A stretch of 64,000 nt of DNA, taken from contig CAKTAV010000007.1 in NCBI GenBank assembly GCA_934532985.1, positions 34,714 to 98,713 on the forward strand, given 5' to 3'. This DNA is from an uncultured Butyricicoccus sp. Its GTDB lineage: Bacteria > Bacillota > Clostridia > Oscillospirales > Butyricicoccaceae. A program made the position numbers and the translations under genes. Below, piece by piece: positions 16,070 to 24,819 of this stretch. The notes under the pieces were generated by a model, which did not search any database, was not told the DNA's origin, and saw only the letters and a list, made by a program, of their open reading frames with translations. Numbering within the stretch: position 1 is the first letter of the stretch; each line of letters starts with the position of its first letter.

Positions 16070-17867
16070 CCAGCTTGAGCACCGCCATGAACGCCTCGGT
16101 CGGCAGCTGTACCGAGCCAAGACTTCGCATCTTCTTCTTGCCTTCCTTCTGCTTTTCCAGCAGCTTTTTCTTTCGCGTGATGTCGCCGCCGTAGCACTTG
16201 GCCAGCACGTCCTTGCGCAGGGCCTTAACGGTCTCTCGTGCGATGACCTTGCCGCCAATCGCCGCCTGAATCGGCACCTCGAACAGCTGACGCGGAATGT
16301 TTTCCTTGAGCTTTTCGCAGATGCGACGGGCACGTCCATATGCCTTGTCGCGGTGGACAATAAACGACAGCGCATCCACCGCGTCGCCGTTGAGCAGCAG
16401 ATCGACCTTAATCAGGTCGCTCGGGCGATAGTCGCAGATCGTGTAATCCAGCGACGCATAGCCCTTCGTGCGCGCCTTGAGGGCGTCGAAGAAATCATAG
16501 ATGATTTCGCCCAGCGGCATCTCATAGTGCAGCTCCGCCAGATTGGTGTCCAGATACTGCATGTCCACATACACGCCGCGCCGCTCCTGACACATCGGCA
16601 TGATGTTGCCGACGAACTCCGGTGGGGTGATAATGGACGCCTTGACATACGGTTCGCGCGCCTGCTCGATCTCCGCCGGATCGGGGTAATCGTGCGGGTT
16701 GTCTACCATCAGCACGGTGCCGTCGGTCTTGACAAACTCATAGATAACCGAAGGCAGCGTCGTGACGAGGTCGAGATTGAACTCGCGCTCCAGTCGCTCC
16801 TGAATAATCTCCATATGCAGCATACCGAGGAAGCCGCAGCGGAAGCCGAAGCCCAGTGCAACCGAGCTCTCCGGCTCAAACGACAGCGACGCGTCATTGA
16901 GCTGTAATTTCTCCAGCGCATCGCGCAGATCGGGATATTTCGAGCCGTCCTCGGTATAAATACCGCAGTATACCATCGGCTGTGCCGGACGATAGCCCGG
17001 CAGTGCCTCTGCCGTCGGCTGTTCAGCATCCGTGACGGTATCGCCCACGCGGGTGTCCTTGACTTCTTTGATGGATGCGGTAAAATAGCCAACCTCACCG
17101 GCGCACAGCTCACTGGTTGGCTCCATTCCGAGCGGACGCAGATAGCCACACTCCAGCACCTGAAATTCTGCACCGGTTGCCATCATCTTAACACGCTTGC
17201 CCGGACGAATCGAGCCGTCAATCAGGCGCATATAAACGATAACACCGACATACGGATCGTACTGACTGTCGAAAATCAACGCCTTGAGCGGTGCATCCGG
17301 ATCGCCCTCCGGCGCCGGAATGTTCTCCACGATGTCCTTGAGGACGGCCTCGATATTGATGCCCATCTTCGCGGAAATCTCCGGTGCATCCATCGCGGGC
17401 AGACCGATGATGTCCTCGACCTCCTGCTTGACCTTCTGCGGATCCGCCGCCGGAAGGTCGATCTTGTTGATGACCGGCAGGATCTCCAGATCGTTGTCCA
17501 GCGCCAGATAGGTGTTGGCCAGCGTCTGCGCCTCAATACCCTGTGTGGCGTCCACGACAAGCACCGCACCCTCGCACGCGGCGAGCGAGCGGGAGACCTC
17601 ATAGTTAAAGTCAACATGACCCGGGGTGTCAATCAAATTCAGTTCATATACCGTGCCGTCCTCGGCTTCATATTCCATACGGACCGCACGCGCTTTAATC
17701 GTGATCCCGCGCTCTTTTTCCAAATCCATGTTGTCCAGCAGCTGGCTGGACATCTCGCGCTGCGTTACTGCCTTGCACAGCTCCAGCAGACGGTCAGCCA
17801 GTGTCGATTTGCCATGGTCAATGTGCGCAATGATCGAAAAATTACGAATAAGTGATTGATCTTTCAT
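16059..17867 (-). CDS. lepA: Elongation factor 4 (LepA), back-translocating GTPase
   Basis: 602 residues. G-domain motifs are 'AHIDHGKSTLADRLLE', 'DTPGHVDF' and 'NKIDLP'. The C-terminal part has the LepA-specific domain ('DYRPSDLIKVDLLLNGD') and ends 'KLDEE'. It binds the ribosome and affects translocation and 30S biogenesis. GGAG sits before ATG 17867 and a promoter at 17911-17940. The lepA-hemW order is common in Firmicutes. Confidence 0.97.
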   Translation of the reverse strand: MKDQSLIRNFSIIAHIDHGKSTLADRLLELCKAVTQREMSSQLLDNMDLEKERGITIKARAVRMEYEAEDGTVYELNLIDTPGHVDFNYEVSRSLAACEGAVLVVDATQGIEAQTLANTYLALDNDLEILPVINKIDLPAADPQKVKQEVEDIIGLPAMDAPEISAKMGINIEAVLKDIVENIPAPEGDPDAPLKALIFDSQYDPYVGVIVYMRLIDGSIRPGKRVKMMATGAEFQVLECGYLRPLGMEPTSELCAGEVGYFTASIKEVKDTRVGDTVTDAEQPTAEALPGYRPAQPMVYCGIYTEDGSKYPDLRDALEKLQLNDASLSFEPESSVALGFGFRCGFLGMLHMEIIQERLEREFNLDLVTTLPSVIYEFVKTDGTVLMVDNPHDYPDPAEIEQAREPYVKASIITPPEFVGNIMPMCQERRGVYVDMQYLDTNLAELHYEMPLGEIIYDFFDALKARTKGYASLDYTICDYRPSDLIKVDLLLNGDAVDALSFIVHRDKAYGRARRICEKLKENIPRQLFEVPIQAAIGGKVIARETVKALRKDVLAKCYGGDITRKKKLLEKQKEGKKKMRSLGSVQLPTEAFMAVLKLDEE

Positions 17868-17910
17868 ACGTTCTCCTTACAGAATCACTGTCTATTCCAT
17901 TTCAGTATGT

Positions 17911-17940
17911 AGTATAGCACAAGGGGGATTGCCCCTGCAA
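17911..17940 (-). promoter_or_regulatory. Promoter of lepA-hemW
   Basis: Minus strand: TTGCAG (17940-17935), 18 bp, TATACT (17916-17911), with TG one base before the -10. Confidence 0.75.
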
Positions 17941-18083
17941 GAACATTGCACCGGCAATTTGCGTTTCTTCCGCTCTGCGCCAAACCGTTCCCGCACCCTG
18001 CATCCGCCCCGCTTGAAATGTTACCGTTTTGTCATAAAGCGCGTTTATTTTTTTATTATGAAAATTTTTGTTACAAATTCGCA

Positions 18084-18112
18084 TTGACAACATAAGGAAA
18101 CCGGAGTATACT
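18084..18112 (+). promoter_or_regulatory. Promoter of the NlpC/P60 gene
   Basis: Perfect TTGACA (18084-18089), 17 bp, TATACT (18107-18112). It lies about 220 bp before the start codon. I recognise no riboswitch in the long AT-rich leader (18113-18335). Confidence 0.8.
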
Positions 18113-18335
18113 ACTCTCATAAAGCATAAATTAACCAATATTACCTATTTTATCTTATATAAACTGCGATGTTCGCCTATATATTGCCGGAATATTTACC
18201 AGCTTCTATCATTTTATCTATCCGCAATCATCTGAAATGAGATTTTTGTTTCCATGTTGTTACCTTTTTGTACATTTGTGTCCGGACACTTTGTAATATT
18301 TTATGTCAACCCGCATATATAAAAGGAGGGTATGT

Positions 18336-19424
18336 ATGAAACAAAGCATAAGGCGACTATTGGCATTGAGTTGCGTTTGCACCCTGCTAGTAGGTGCAAG
18401 TGCTATGGCTTTATCTGCCAATGAAGATGCCGAAGGCAATGCGGTAGATATTACCGTAGATTCTCAGGACGCTTCTCCTGATATCATTACTTCAAATGAT
18501 ATCGATAACAGCACTTCTTCCTCAGATTCAGGTATCGATATTCCGATGATTGAACCTGGCGACAACCGTGTGGATGCGCCTCTGAGTGACGCTTTTGTCG
18601 AAGCCGCAGATGGTATTTCTACCTACGCAATTGCAGATATTAAGAAAGTTCAAATTATAGCTTTAAAAAACTGCAATCTGTACAAGGGCGCTGGTACCGC
18701 CACCGGAGATGCCGGAACAATGCCCAAGGGAACCGTGCGCATGGTCAGCGCCATTTCCGGTAAGTTCTATTGTATCACAATGGACGGTAAAGACGTCTGG
18801 GTTCATGTAAACAATATCGGCGATGCCACTACGGCAGATATCACCGTTACCGCCAAGCAGGATTGCAATGTTTATGCTAATGCAAGCAGTTCCTCCGGAA
18901 AGGTTGAAACATTGCCAAGTGGTGCAAGCCGCTCTGTACTGAATTTTTCCGGAAACTTCTATAAGATCAAAGTCAACGGAACTCTTGGCTGGGTCAAAAT
19001 GAACACTGGCAAGCTGGATATTAGCATCGATGAAAGTGCTCTTTCTACGTACCAAAAGATTGCCAATCTGGCGAAGATGCAACTAGGTAAACCGTATGTC
19101 TGGGGCGCAACCGGACCCGATTCCTTTGATTGCTCTGGTCTCGCAAAATATTGCTATAATACCTATGGTATTACCTCTATTCCGCGCGTTTCCAGTGACC
19201 AGTATAGCCAATGCCGCAAGGTTTCCAAGAGCAATCTGAAGCCTGGCTATCTGCTCTTCTTTAGTTCTGGCAATGGTGGAAGCACTGTATCTCATGTCGG
19301 TATCTATATCGGCAAAAACAAGATGGTTCATGCTGCCAATCCAACCGCTGATACTATTGTCTCTTCTGTCGCTGATGGCAGTGACTATGCAAAGAAGCTT
19401 GTCGGTTGTGGCTATTTTTCCTAA
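18336..19424 (+). CDS. Secreted NlpC/P60 endopeptidase with two SH3-type domains
   Basis: 362 residues from ATG 18336; GGAGGG lies just upstream, and an in-frame ATG at 18303 lacks one. A signal peptide covers about residues 1-28. An acidic Ser/Asp linker leads to two bacterial SH3-like domains (about 105-165 and 170-230; 'NCNLYKGAGTATG' and 'DCNVYANASSSSG' start them). The C-terminal NlpC/P60 domain has the catalytic Cys in 'FDCSGLAKYCYN', the His in 'VSHVGIYIG' and the third polar residue in 'HAANP'. It should cut peptidoglycan stem peptides in the cell wall. The next gene, 15 bp away, encodes another exported protein. Confidence 0.9.
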   Translation: MKQSIRRLLALSCVCTLLVGASAMALSANEDAEGNAVDITVDSQDASPDIITSNDIDNSTSSSDSGIDIPMIEPGDNRVDAPLSDAFVEAADGISTYAIADIKKVQIIALKNCNLYKGAGTATGDAGTMPKGTVRMVSAISGKFYCITMDGKDVWVHVNNIGDATTADITVTAKQDCNVYANASSSSGKVETLPSGASRSVLNFSGNFYKIKVNGTLGWVKMNTGKLDISIDESALSTYQKIANLAKMQLGKPYVWGATGPDSFDCSGLAKYCYNTYGITSIPRVSSDQYSQCRKVSKSNLKPGYLLFFSSGNGGSTVSHVGIYIGKNKMVHAANPTADTIVSSVADGSDYAKKLVGCGYFS

Positions 19425-19439
19425 ATGGAGGTATGCATT

Positions 19440-20021
19440 ATGAAACGTAATAAATTCAAGCAGCTCGTCGCCAGTTTGCTCCTTGGCGCCATGCTGGTCG
19501 GGGGAACCTCTGCTTTCGCTGCAAAAGACTATCCATATGATCCGCCAGTAGAAACTTACATCGACTCTGTCCATAAGACAACCCCGAACACCGCAAAGTC
19601 CACCTACTATGCGACCAAGTACAATCCCAACAAGAGCCGCATCAAGAATGTGCGTGTCGGCTGGTTCACGATGGGCGTAGCCGCTGGAATAGATGATTCT
19701 TACCTCCATGTCAGCTGGACGGGCAAGAAGAACGCCAAGAAGAACATCAAGTATTATGAAGCGCAGATCGGACTGGATAACAAATATTCTGTCTCAGAAT
19801 ATGTAACCACCAAGAAGAAAAGCTTCACTCTCTGTTCGTTCTCTTCCTGTGTATTCAAGCCCAATCTCCGTCCTTCCAAGTACAATACCTATTCGGTTCG
19901 CGTGCGCGCCGTATATAAGAAGGGCAAGCCCAGCAAGTGGAGCAAGAGTGCTCACATTACGCCGACGATGGATAACCAAATGTCGGAGGCTGAGATCTTG
20001 AAGATCACCAAGTATAAGTAA
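19440..20021 (+). CDS. Exported fibronectin type III-like protein of unknown function
   Basis: 193 residues from ATG 19440, chosen because GGAGG (19427-19431) lies 8 nt upstream. The N-terminus 'MKRNKFKQLVASLLLG' leads into a signal peptide cleaved near 'SAFAA'. The rest is Lys/Tyr-rich and beta, and the segment 'NTYSVRVRAVYKKGKPSKWS' is typical of the end of a fibronectin III domain. It has no catalytic motif. It probably shares an mRNA with the NlpC/P60 gene and may act at the cell surface. Confidence 0.75.
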   Translation: MKRNKFKQLVASLLLGAMLVGGTSAFAAKDYPYDPPVETYIDSVHKTTPNTAKSTYYATKYNPNKSRIKNVRVGWFTMGVAAGIDDSYLHVSWTGKKNAKKNIKYYEAQIGLDNKYSVSEYVTTKKKSFTLCSFSSCVFKPNLRPSKYNTYSVRVRAVYKKGKPSKWSKSAHITPTMDNQMSEAEILKITKYK

Positions 20022-20051
20022 TTCTTTTCTTCACCTCCCGTTTGATTGAGC

Positions 20052-20089
20052 AAATACCTCCAGTGGGTCTCCGCTGGAGGTATTTTTGC
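20052..20089 (+). terminator. Terminator of the NlpC/P60 operon
   Basis: AAATACCTCCAG (20052-20063) pairs with CTGGAGGTATTT (20074-20085), and a T-run follows. Confidence 0.92.
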
Positions 20090-20146
20090 TGCTGAATTGC
20101 GAATGGTGAAATATTTTCTATGATAGAAGTATATTTGTTGCATCTC

Positions 20147-20872
20147 TGTTCTCAGAGTAACCCTCACGTTTGGCTCCACTTGGAGAACAAGGGGAGCTGG
20201 GCAACGCGTCAGCGTTGGTCTGAGGGGATGTGAACTTACCGTTATATTCATCCTGCCGTCTATCCTCAGGGGAACGCTTACGGATATTATCCCTCAGCCC
20301 GAAACGCCAGCGATAGCAGAAAAACTTCGAATCCAGTTTTTCTGCGTGTAGATTAAAATACTCAAAGCGCAACCCAGCGAAGCGGTTGTGCTTTGAACGA
20401 GTGAGTCCACGAAGCGGCTGAGACGTGCTGGCTTACGCCAGCGCGGCGATGTAGCGCAGTGCGACGATACGAGAGTTTGACGACAAGAAATGGGGCCGCC
20501 GCGGAGCGGGATGAGCAAGTCTGCTTCGGCTAACCGGTATATAAAACGCTCTATTTGCTTGCTGCCGTTGCCGTTGTTGCAAGTGACAGTAGTTCATTTT
20601 CTTTGGTGGCAAAGAAAACGAACCAAAAGAAAACCAGCAGGGAACGGCCGCGTTCCCTGCACCCTTCCGAGCTGCCTGTAGGGAAAGCTGGTCTATTATC
20701 TTGCAGCCCGTACATAAGGGAAAGTGCAAATAGATGGCCTAGCCTATGCCGTCCTAGCAAACCTGGCCGCTCACTGCGTTCGCTCAAAAGGTTTGCAGAG
20801 GACAGTAGGTTTGCCCACAGCGGGTTAGACCGGTAAGAGTCAGCCGGTTATTTTTAGAGTAAACCTTACAAC
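20147..20872. repeat. Composite block of dispersed repeats before hrcA
   Basis: Begins with the border motif GTTCTCAGAGTAAC (20147) and ends with the same motif in similar form (20851-20870). Inside lie a type 1 element (CAAGGGGAGC stem with variable hairpin CAACGC-gtca-GCGTTG, 20168-20232). A piece of type 3 follows (AAAACTTCGAATCCAGTTTT, near 20322-20345), then type 2-like inverted DNA (CGCAACCCAGCGAAGCGG), and more type 3 (AAGAAATGGGGCC, near 20484). Short open frames here have no ribosome binding site and are not genes. Confidence 0.75.
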
Positions 20873-20996
20873 TTAAATCCCCTCACCCAGCCGCCAAAAT
20901 TCGTCGTTTTCTTACCTTATAATATATACTCTTCCCCGTCACAATCGCTTTTCAAAACATTAACAAATAATTCATGTATTTTTATGTGCCTTTCTC

Positions 20997-21025
20997 TTGA
21001 CAATAAAGAAAGCGAGTGGTATCTT
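20997..21025 (+). promoter_or_regulatory. Sigma-A promoter of the hrcA operon
   Basis: Perfect TTGACA (20997-21002), 17 bp, TATCTT (21020-21025). The CIRCE operator follows 4 bp after the -10. Confidence 0.85.
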
Positions 21026-21029
21026 GTAT

Positions 21030-21056
21030 TTAGCACTCAGGGAGCGTGAGTGCTAA
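21030..21056 (+). promoter_or_regulatory. CIRCE operator (HrcA binding site)
   Basis: TTAGCACTC (21030-21038), nine bases, GAGTGCTAA (21048-21056), an exact match to the CIRCE consensus. Bound HrcA would block transcription start. This gives negative feedback released on heat stress when GroE is titrated by unfolded proteins. Confidence 0.97.
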
Positions 21057-21111
21057 CACTCAAAAATACAAAGTGCTAATTCGCAAGCCGACGAAACTGG
21101 AGGTGATGATC

Positions 21112-22179
21112 GTGGAGCTTTCCGCACGAAAAAAGCTAATCTTAAAGGCGATCATCAGCGAGTATATCCGCACAGCAGAGCCAGTGGGTTCCAAGTCCGT
21201 CGCCGCACGGCCGGAGCTGGGCTTCTCCTCCGCCACCATCCGCAACGAGATGAGCGAGCTGGAGGAAATCGGCCTCTTGGAAAAAACCCACACGTCCTCG
21301 GGACGCATCCCGTCACCAAAGGGCTACCGCCTGTATGTAGATGAACTGATGGGAATGCCGGATCTGACCAGTGCCGATATCAACAGCATCAACTCGGTCA
21401 CCAAGCTCAAAGCCAAGGAGCTGGATCGGTTGATCTCCGAAGCCGGACAGTTGATTTCCAACCTGACGAATTATACGACGCTTGCCGTCACACCGACGAT
21501 GCAGCGCATCACGATACGCCGCTTTGAAATCATCACGGTAGACAGCTTAAACTTTGTCATCGTTGTCGTCACCGACAGCGGCGTGGTCAAAAATAAAATG
21601 ATCCGCACCGCCTGTCCGGTCTCCAAGGATGACGTCGAGCTGCTCACCTATGTGCTCAATCAGACGCTGACCGGTATTCCGATTGAATCCATTACCAAAC
21701 AGCGATTCGACATCGTGCGGCGTGCCGCCGGGCTGACCGCCCTGCTCATGCCGATTGCCGAATTTATCGAGGATTTGATCGAGGAGCTCAGCTCGCAGGA
21801 GCTGTTCCTCTCCGGCGCATCCAAGCTGCTGTCGCATCCGGAATACAAGGATGCGCGCAAGGCGCAGGCGCTGCTGGATTACATCGGCGATGATTCGCAT
21901 GTTCCGGCGCTGCGGCGCTTCACTCGCGAAATCGACGGTGTGCGCATTACCATCGGCCCGGAAAACGGCGTAGAGCCGCTGGAAAACGCCAGCATGGTCT
22001 ATGCGACCTACAACATTGGCAGCATCGGACGTGGCCTGATCGGTATCGTCGGCCCGACCCGTATGGATTACGGTCGGTTGTCCGCTCGTCTGAGTCTGTT
22101 CTCCAAGGGACTCAACAAATTAATTGCGGAAACCTTCTTTGACGAATCGGACGACGGCAAGAACTCTGAACCGAAATAG
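21112..22179 (+). CDS. hrcA: Heat-inducible transcription repressor HrcA
   Basis: 355 residues from GTG 21112, which has GGAGG 8 nt upstream. Earlier in-frame starts (GTG 21046 inside CIRCE, ATG 21106 against the ribosome site) are less likely. The N-terminal winged helix reads 'ELSARKKLILKAIISEYI' and 'GFSSATIRNEMSELEEIGLL', with 'HTSSGRIPSPKGYRLYVD' after it. The GAF-like middle and C-terminal dimerisation parts are intact ('YNIGSIGRGLIGIVGPTRMDY' near the end). It represses its own operon through CIRCE. Confidence 0.97.
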   Translation: MELSARKKLILKAIISEYIRTAEPVGSKSVAARPELGFSSATIRNEMSELEEIGLLEKTHTSSGRIPSPKGYRLYVDELMGMPDLTSADINSINSVTKLKAKELDRLISEAGQLISNLTNYTTLAVTPTMQRITIRRFEIITVDSLNFVIVVVTDSGVVKNKMIRTACPVSKDDVELLTYVLNQTLTGIPIESITKQRFDIVRRAAGLTALLMPIAEFIEDLIEELSSQELFLSGASKLLSHPEYKDARKAQALLDYIGDDSHVPALRRFTREIDGVRITIGPENGVEPLENASMVYATYNIGSIGRGLIGIVGPTRMDYGRLSARLSLFSKGLNKLIAETFFDESDDGKNSEPK

Positions 22180-22222
22180 AATGACACTCGCCCACGCGGC
22201 GATTTAGGAGGAAGCAGAACCT

Positions 22223-22786
22223 ATGGCAAACGAAACCAAGACTCCGCTGGAAGAAGAGCAGCAGGAGACCGTAACTGTGGACGAAACCACAGCACAGGCT
22301 GCCGAGCCGGAACAGACCGCACCGGAGGGCGAAGAAACCGCATCCGAAGCTGCACCGGACTGGAAGGCGCAGTACGACGAGCTGAACGACCGCTATATGC
22401 GTATGGCGGCAGAATACGATAACTTCCGCAAGCGTGTCGCCCGTGAGCGCGACACCATCCGCGCCGAGGCCACCGGAAAGACACTGACCGCAATGCTGCC
22501 GGTGTTCGATTCACTGGAGCGTGCACTGGCACAGGAAACGGCGGATGAAGAATATAAAAAGGGTGTGGAGATGACCGCACGTCAGTTCACCTCCGCACTG
22601 GAGTCCGTCAACGTCGAGATTATTTCCGCAGAACCGAATACGGAATTTGATCCGACCGTCCACAATGCTGTGATGCATGTGGAGGATGAAAACTTCGGCG
22701 AAAATTGCATCGCCGAGTGCTTCCAGAAGGGCTTCAAAATCGGCGACAAGGTCATTCGCACCGCGATGGTCAAGGTTGCCAACTAA
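22223..22786 (+). CDS. grpE: Nucleotide exchange factor GrpE
   Basis: 187 residues. An acidic disordered N-terminus of about 50 residues leads to a coiled coil ('DELNDRYMRMAAEYDNFRKR') and the C-terminal beta domain ending 'GDKVIRTAMVKVAN'. It speeds ADP release from DnaK. AGGAGGA is at 22207-22213. The gene lies 43 bp after hrcA. Confidence 0.97.
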   Translation: MANETKTPLEEEQQETVTVDETTAQAAEPEQTAPEGEETASEAAPDWKAQYDELNDRYMRMAAEYDNFRKRVARERDTIRAEATGKTLTAMLPVFDSLERALAQETADEEYKKGVEMTARQFTSALESVNVEIISAEPNTEFDPTVHNAVMHVEDENFGENCIAECFQKGFKIGDKVIRTAMVKVAN

Positions 22787-22857
22787 GAGAGCCTCCCCCT
22801 TACGGGGAACGCAAACATTGTTAAAAAAATATTTCGATATATTTGGAGGATATTATT

Positions 22858-24711
22858 ATGGGCAAGATTATTGGTATTGATTTAGGTACAACAAACTCCT
22901 GTGTAGCCGTTATGGAAGGCGGCGAAGCAGTCGTAATCCCGAACAGCGAAGGCGCGAGAACCACTCCGTCTGTCGTTGCATTCAACAAGCAGGGCGAGCG
23001 CATTGTCGGCCAGACCGCAAAGAATCAGGCCGTTACCAATGCAGACCGCACCATCATCTCCATCAAGCGTCACATGGGCTCTGACTACCATGTCAACATT
23101 GATGGCAAGAGCTACTCCCCGCAGGAAGTTTCCGCTATGATTCTGCAGAAGCTGAAGGCAGACGCCGAAGCATATATCGGCTCTCCGGTAACGCAGGCCG
23201 TTATCACGGTTCCGGCTTACTTCACCGACTCGCAGCGTCAGGCAACCAAGGACGCCGGCAAGATCGCTGGCCTGGAGGTTCTGCGTATCATCAACGAGCC
23301 GACCGCAGCCGCTCTGGCATACGGTGTAGACAAGGAGAACTCCCAGAAGATCATGGTATATGACCTGGGTGGCGGCACGTTCGACGTTTCCGTTCTGGAA
23401 ATCGGCGACGGTGTCATCGAAGTACTGGCTACCGCCGGCAACAACCACCTGGGCGGCGACGACTTTGACCAGCGCATCATTGACTGGATGGCAGACGAAT
23501 TCAAGAACAGTACCGGCATCGACCTGCGCGGCGACCGCATGGCAATGCAGCGCCTGAAGGAAGCTGCCGAGAAGGCAAAGATCGAGCTGTCCGGTGTGGC
23601 TACCACCACCATCAGCCAGCCGTACATCACGGCTGACGCAACCGGCCCGAAGCATCTGGAGCTGACCCTATCCCGTGCAAAGTTCAACGATCTGACCCGC
23701 GACCTGGTAGACGCTACCATGGGTCCGGTTCGTCAGGCTCTGTCCGACGCTGGCATCTCCGCAAGCGAGCTGGCTAAGATCCTGCTGGTTGGCGGTTCCA
23801 CCCGTATCCCGGCCGTTCAGGAAGCCGTTAAGGGCATCACCGGCAAGGATGCATTCAAGGGCATCAACCCGGACGAGTGCGTTGCTGTTGGCGCAGCCAT
23901 TCAGGGCGGCGTACTTGGCGGCGAGGTCAAGGACGTTCTGCTGCTGGACGTTGCTCCGCTGTCTCTGGGCATCGAGACCCTCGGCGGTGTCTGCACCAAG
24001 CTGATCGAGCGCAACACCACCATCCCGACCAAGAAGAGCCAGGTATTCTCCACCGCGGCAGACAATCAGCCGGCCGTTGAGATTCATGTTCTTCAGGGTG
24101 AGCGTGAGATGGCAGCGGACAACAAGACGCTGGGCCGCTTCAATCTGGACGGCATCGCTCCGGCACGCCGCGGCGTACCGCAGATCGAGGTAACCTTCGA
24201 CATCGACGCAAACGGCATTGTTACCGTATCCGCGAAGGATCTGGGCACCGGCAAGGAGCAGCACATCACCATCACCGCTTCCACCAACCTGTCCGACGAC
24301 GAGATCAACCGCGCCGTCGAAGAGGCAGAGAAGTTCGCTGAGGAGGACAAGAAGCGCAAGGAAGCCGTTGAGATCCGCAACAACGCCGAGCAGATGGTAT
24401 TCCAGTGCGAGAACGCACTGACCGAGCTGGGCGACAAGGTTGACGCATCCGACAAGGCAGCCATCGAGGCGGAGATCGAGAAGGTCAAGGAAGCACTGAA
24501 GGGTACCGACAACGACATGATCAAGTCGGCAGCCGATGCTCTGACCGCGAAGTTCTCCGAGATTTCCGCAAAGATCTACCAGCAGGCAGCTCCGCAGGGC
24601 GACCCGAACGCAGCAGCTGGCGGCGCCGGCGCAAACGGCGGCGCACAGACCGGCCCGAACGGCGAGCAGTTCTACGATGCTGATTTCAAGGACGTTTCCG
24701 ACGACCAGTAA
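22858..24711 (+). CDS. dnaK: Chaperone DnaK (Hsp70)
   Basis: 617 residues starting 'MGKIIGIDLGTTNSCVAVME', with GGAGGA upstream of ATG 22858. Nucleotide-binding motifs 'VYDLGGGTFDVSVLEIGDG' and 'LVGGSTRIPAVQ' are followed by the substrate domain and a helical lid. The acidic C-terminal tail reads 'DADFKDVSDDQ'. It is the third gene of the CIRCE-controlled operon. Confidence 0.98.
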   Translation: MGKIIGIDLGTTNSCVAVMEGGEAVVIPNSEGARTTPSVVAFNKQGERIVGQTAKNQAVTNADRTIISIKRHMGSDYHVNIDGKSYSPQEVSAMILQKLKADAEAYIGSPVTQAVITVPAYFTDSQRQATKDAGKIAGLEVLRIINEPTAAALAYGVDKENSQKIMVYDLGGGTFDVSVLEIGDGVIEVLATAGNNHLGGDDFDQRIIDWMADEFKNSTGIDLRGDRMAMQRLKEAAEKAKIELSGVATTTISQPYITADATGPKHLELTLSRAKFNDLTRDLVDATMGPVRQALSDAGISASELAKILLVGGSTRIPAVQEAVKGITGKDAFKGINPDECVAVGAAIQGGVLGGEVKDVLLLDVAPLSLGIETLGGVCTKLIERNTTIPTKKSQVFSTAADNQPAVEIHVLQGEREMAADNKTLGRFNLDGIAPARRGVPQIEVTFDIDANGIVTVSAKDLGTGKEQHITITASTNLSDDEINRAVEEAEKFAEEDKKRKEAVEIRNNAEQMVFQCENALTELGDKVDASDKAAIEAEIEKVKEALKGTDNDMIKSAADALTAKFSEISAKIYQQAAPQGDPNAAAGGAGANGGAQTGPNGEQFYDADFKDVSDDQ

Positions 24712-24737
24712 TTTGGTATCATAATAATCATCCTGAC

Positions 24738-24791
24738 GGGCAGGTTTGCAAAAACCTGCCCCGTCGGCTGTCTGGCTTTTTGACGCCAGAC
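24738..24791 (+). other. Two hairpins in the dnaK-dnaJ spacer
   Basis: GGGCAGGTTT (24738-24747) pairs with AAACCTGCCC (24752-24761) around a GCAA tetraloop, and GTCTGGC (24770-24776) pairs with GCCAGAC (24785-24791). No T-run follows, so they may stabilise or process the mRNA and lower dnaJ output without ending transcription. Confidence 0.6.
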
Positions 24792-24819
24792 GCAGTTTCT
24801 CACACAGGAGGCGCAGCAT

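Noticed and set aside
18113..18335. c-di-AMP (ydaO-type) riboswitch in the leader of the NlpC/P60 gene
   Set aside because: Such riboswitches often precede wall hydrolases, but none of the conserved core or the pseudoknot pairing is visible in this AT-rich leader.
20551..20836. Short open frames in the repeat block before hrcA
   Set aside because: They read through dispersed repeat sequence on both strands and have no start signals.
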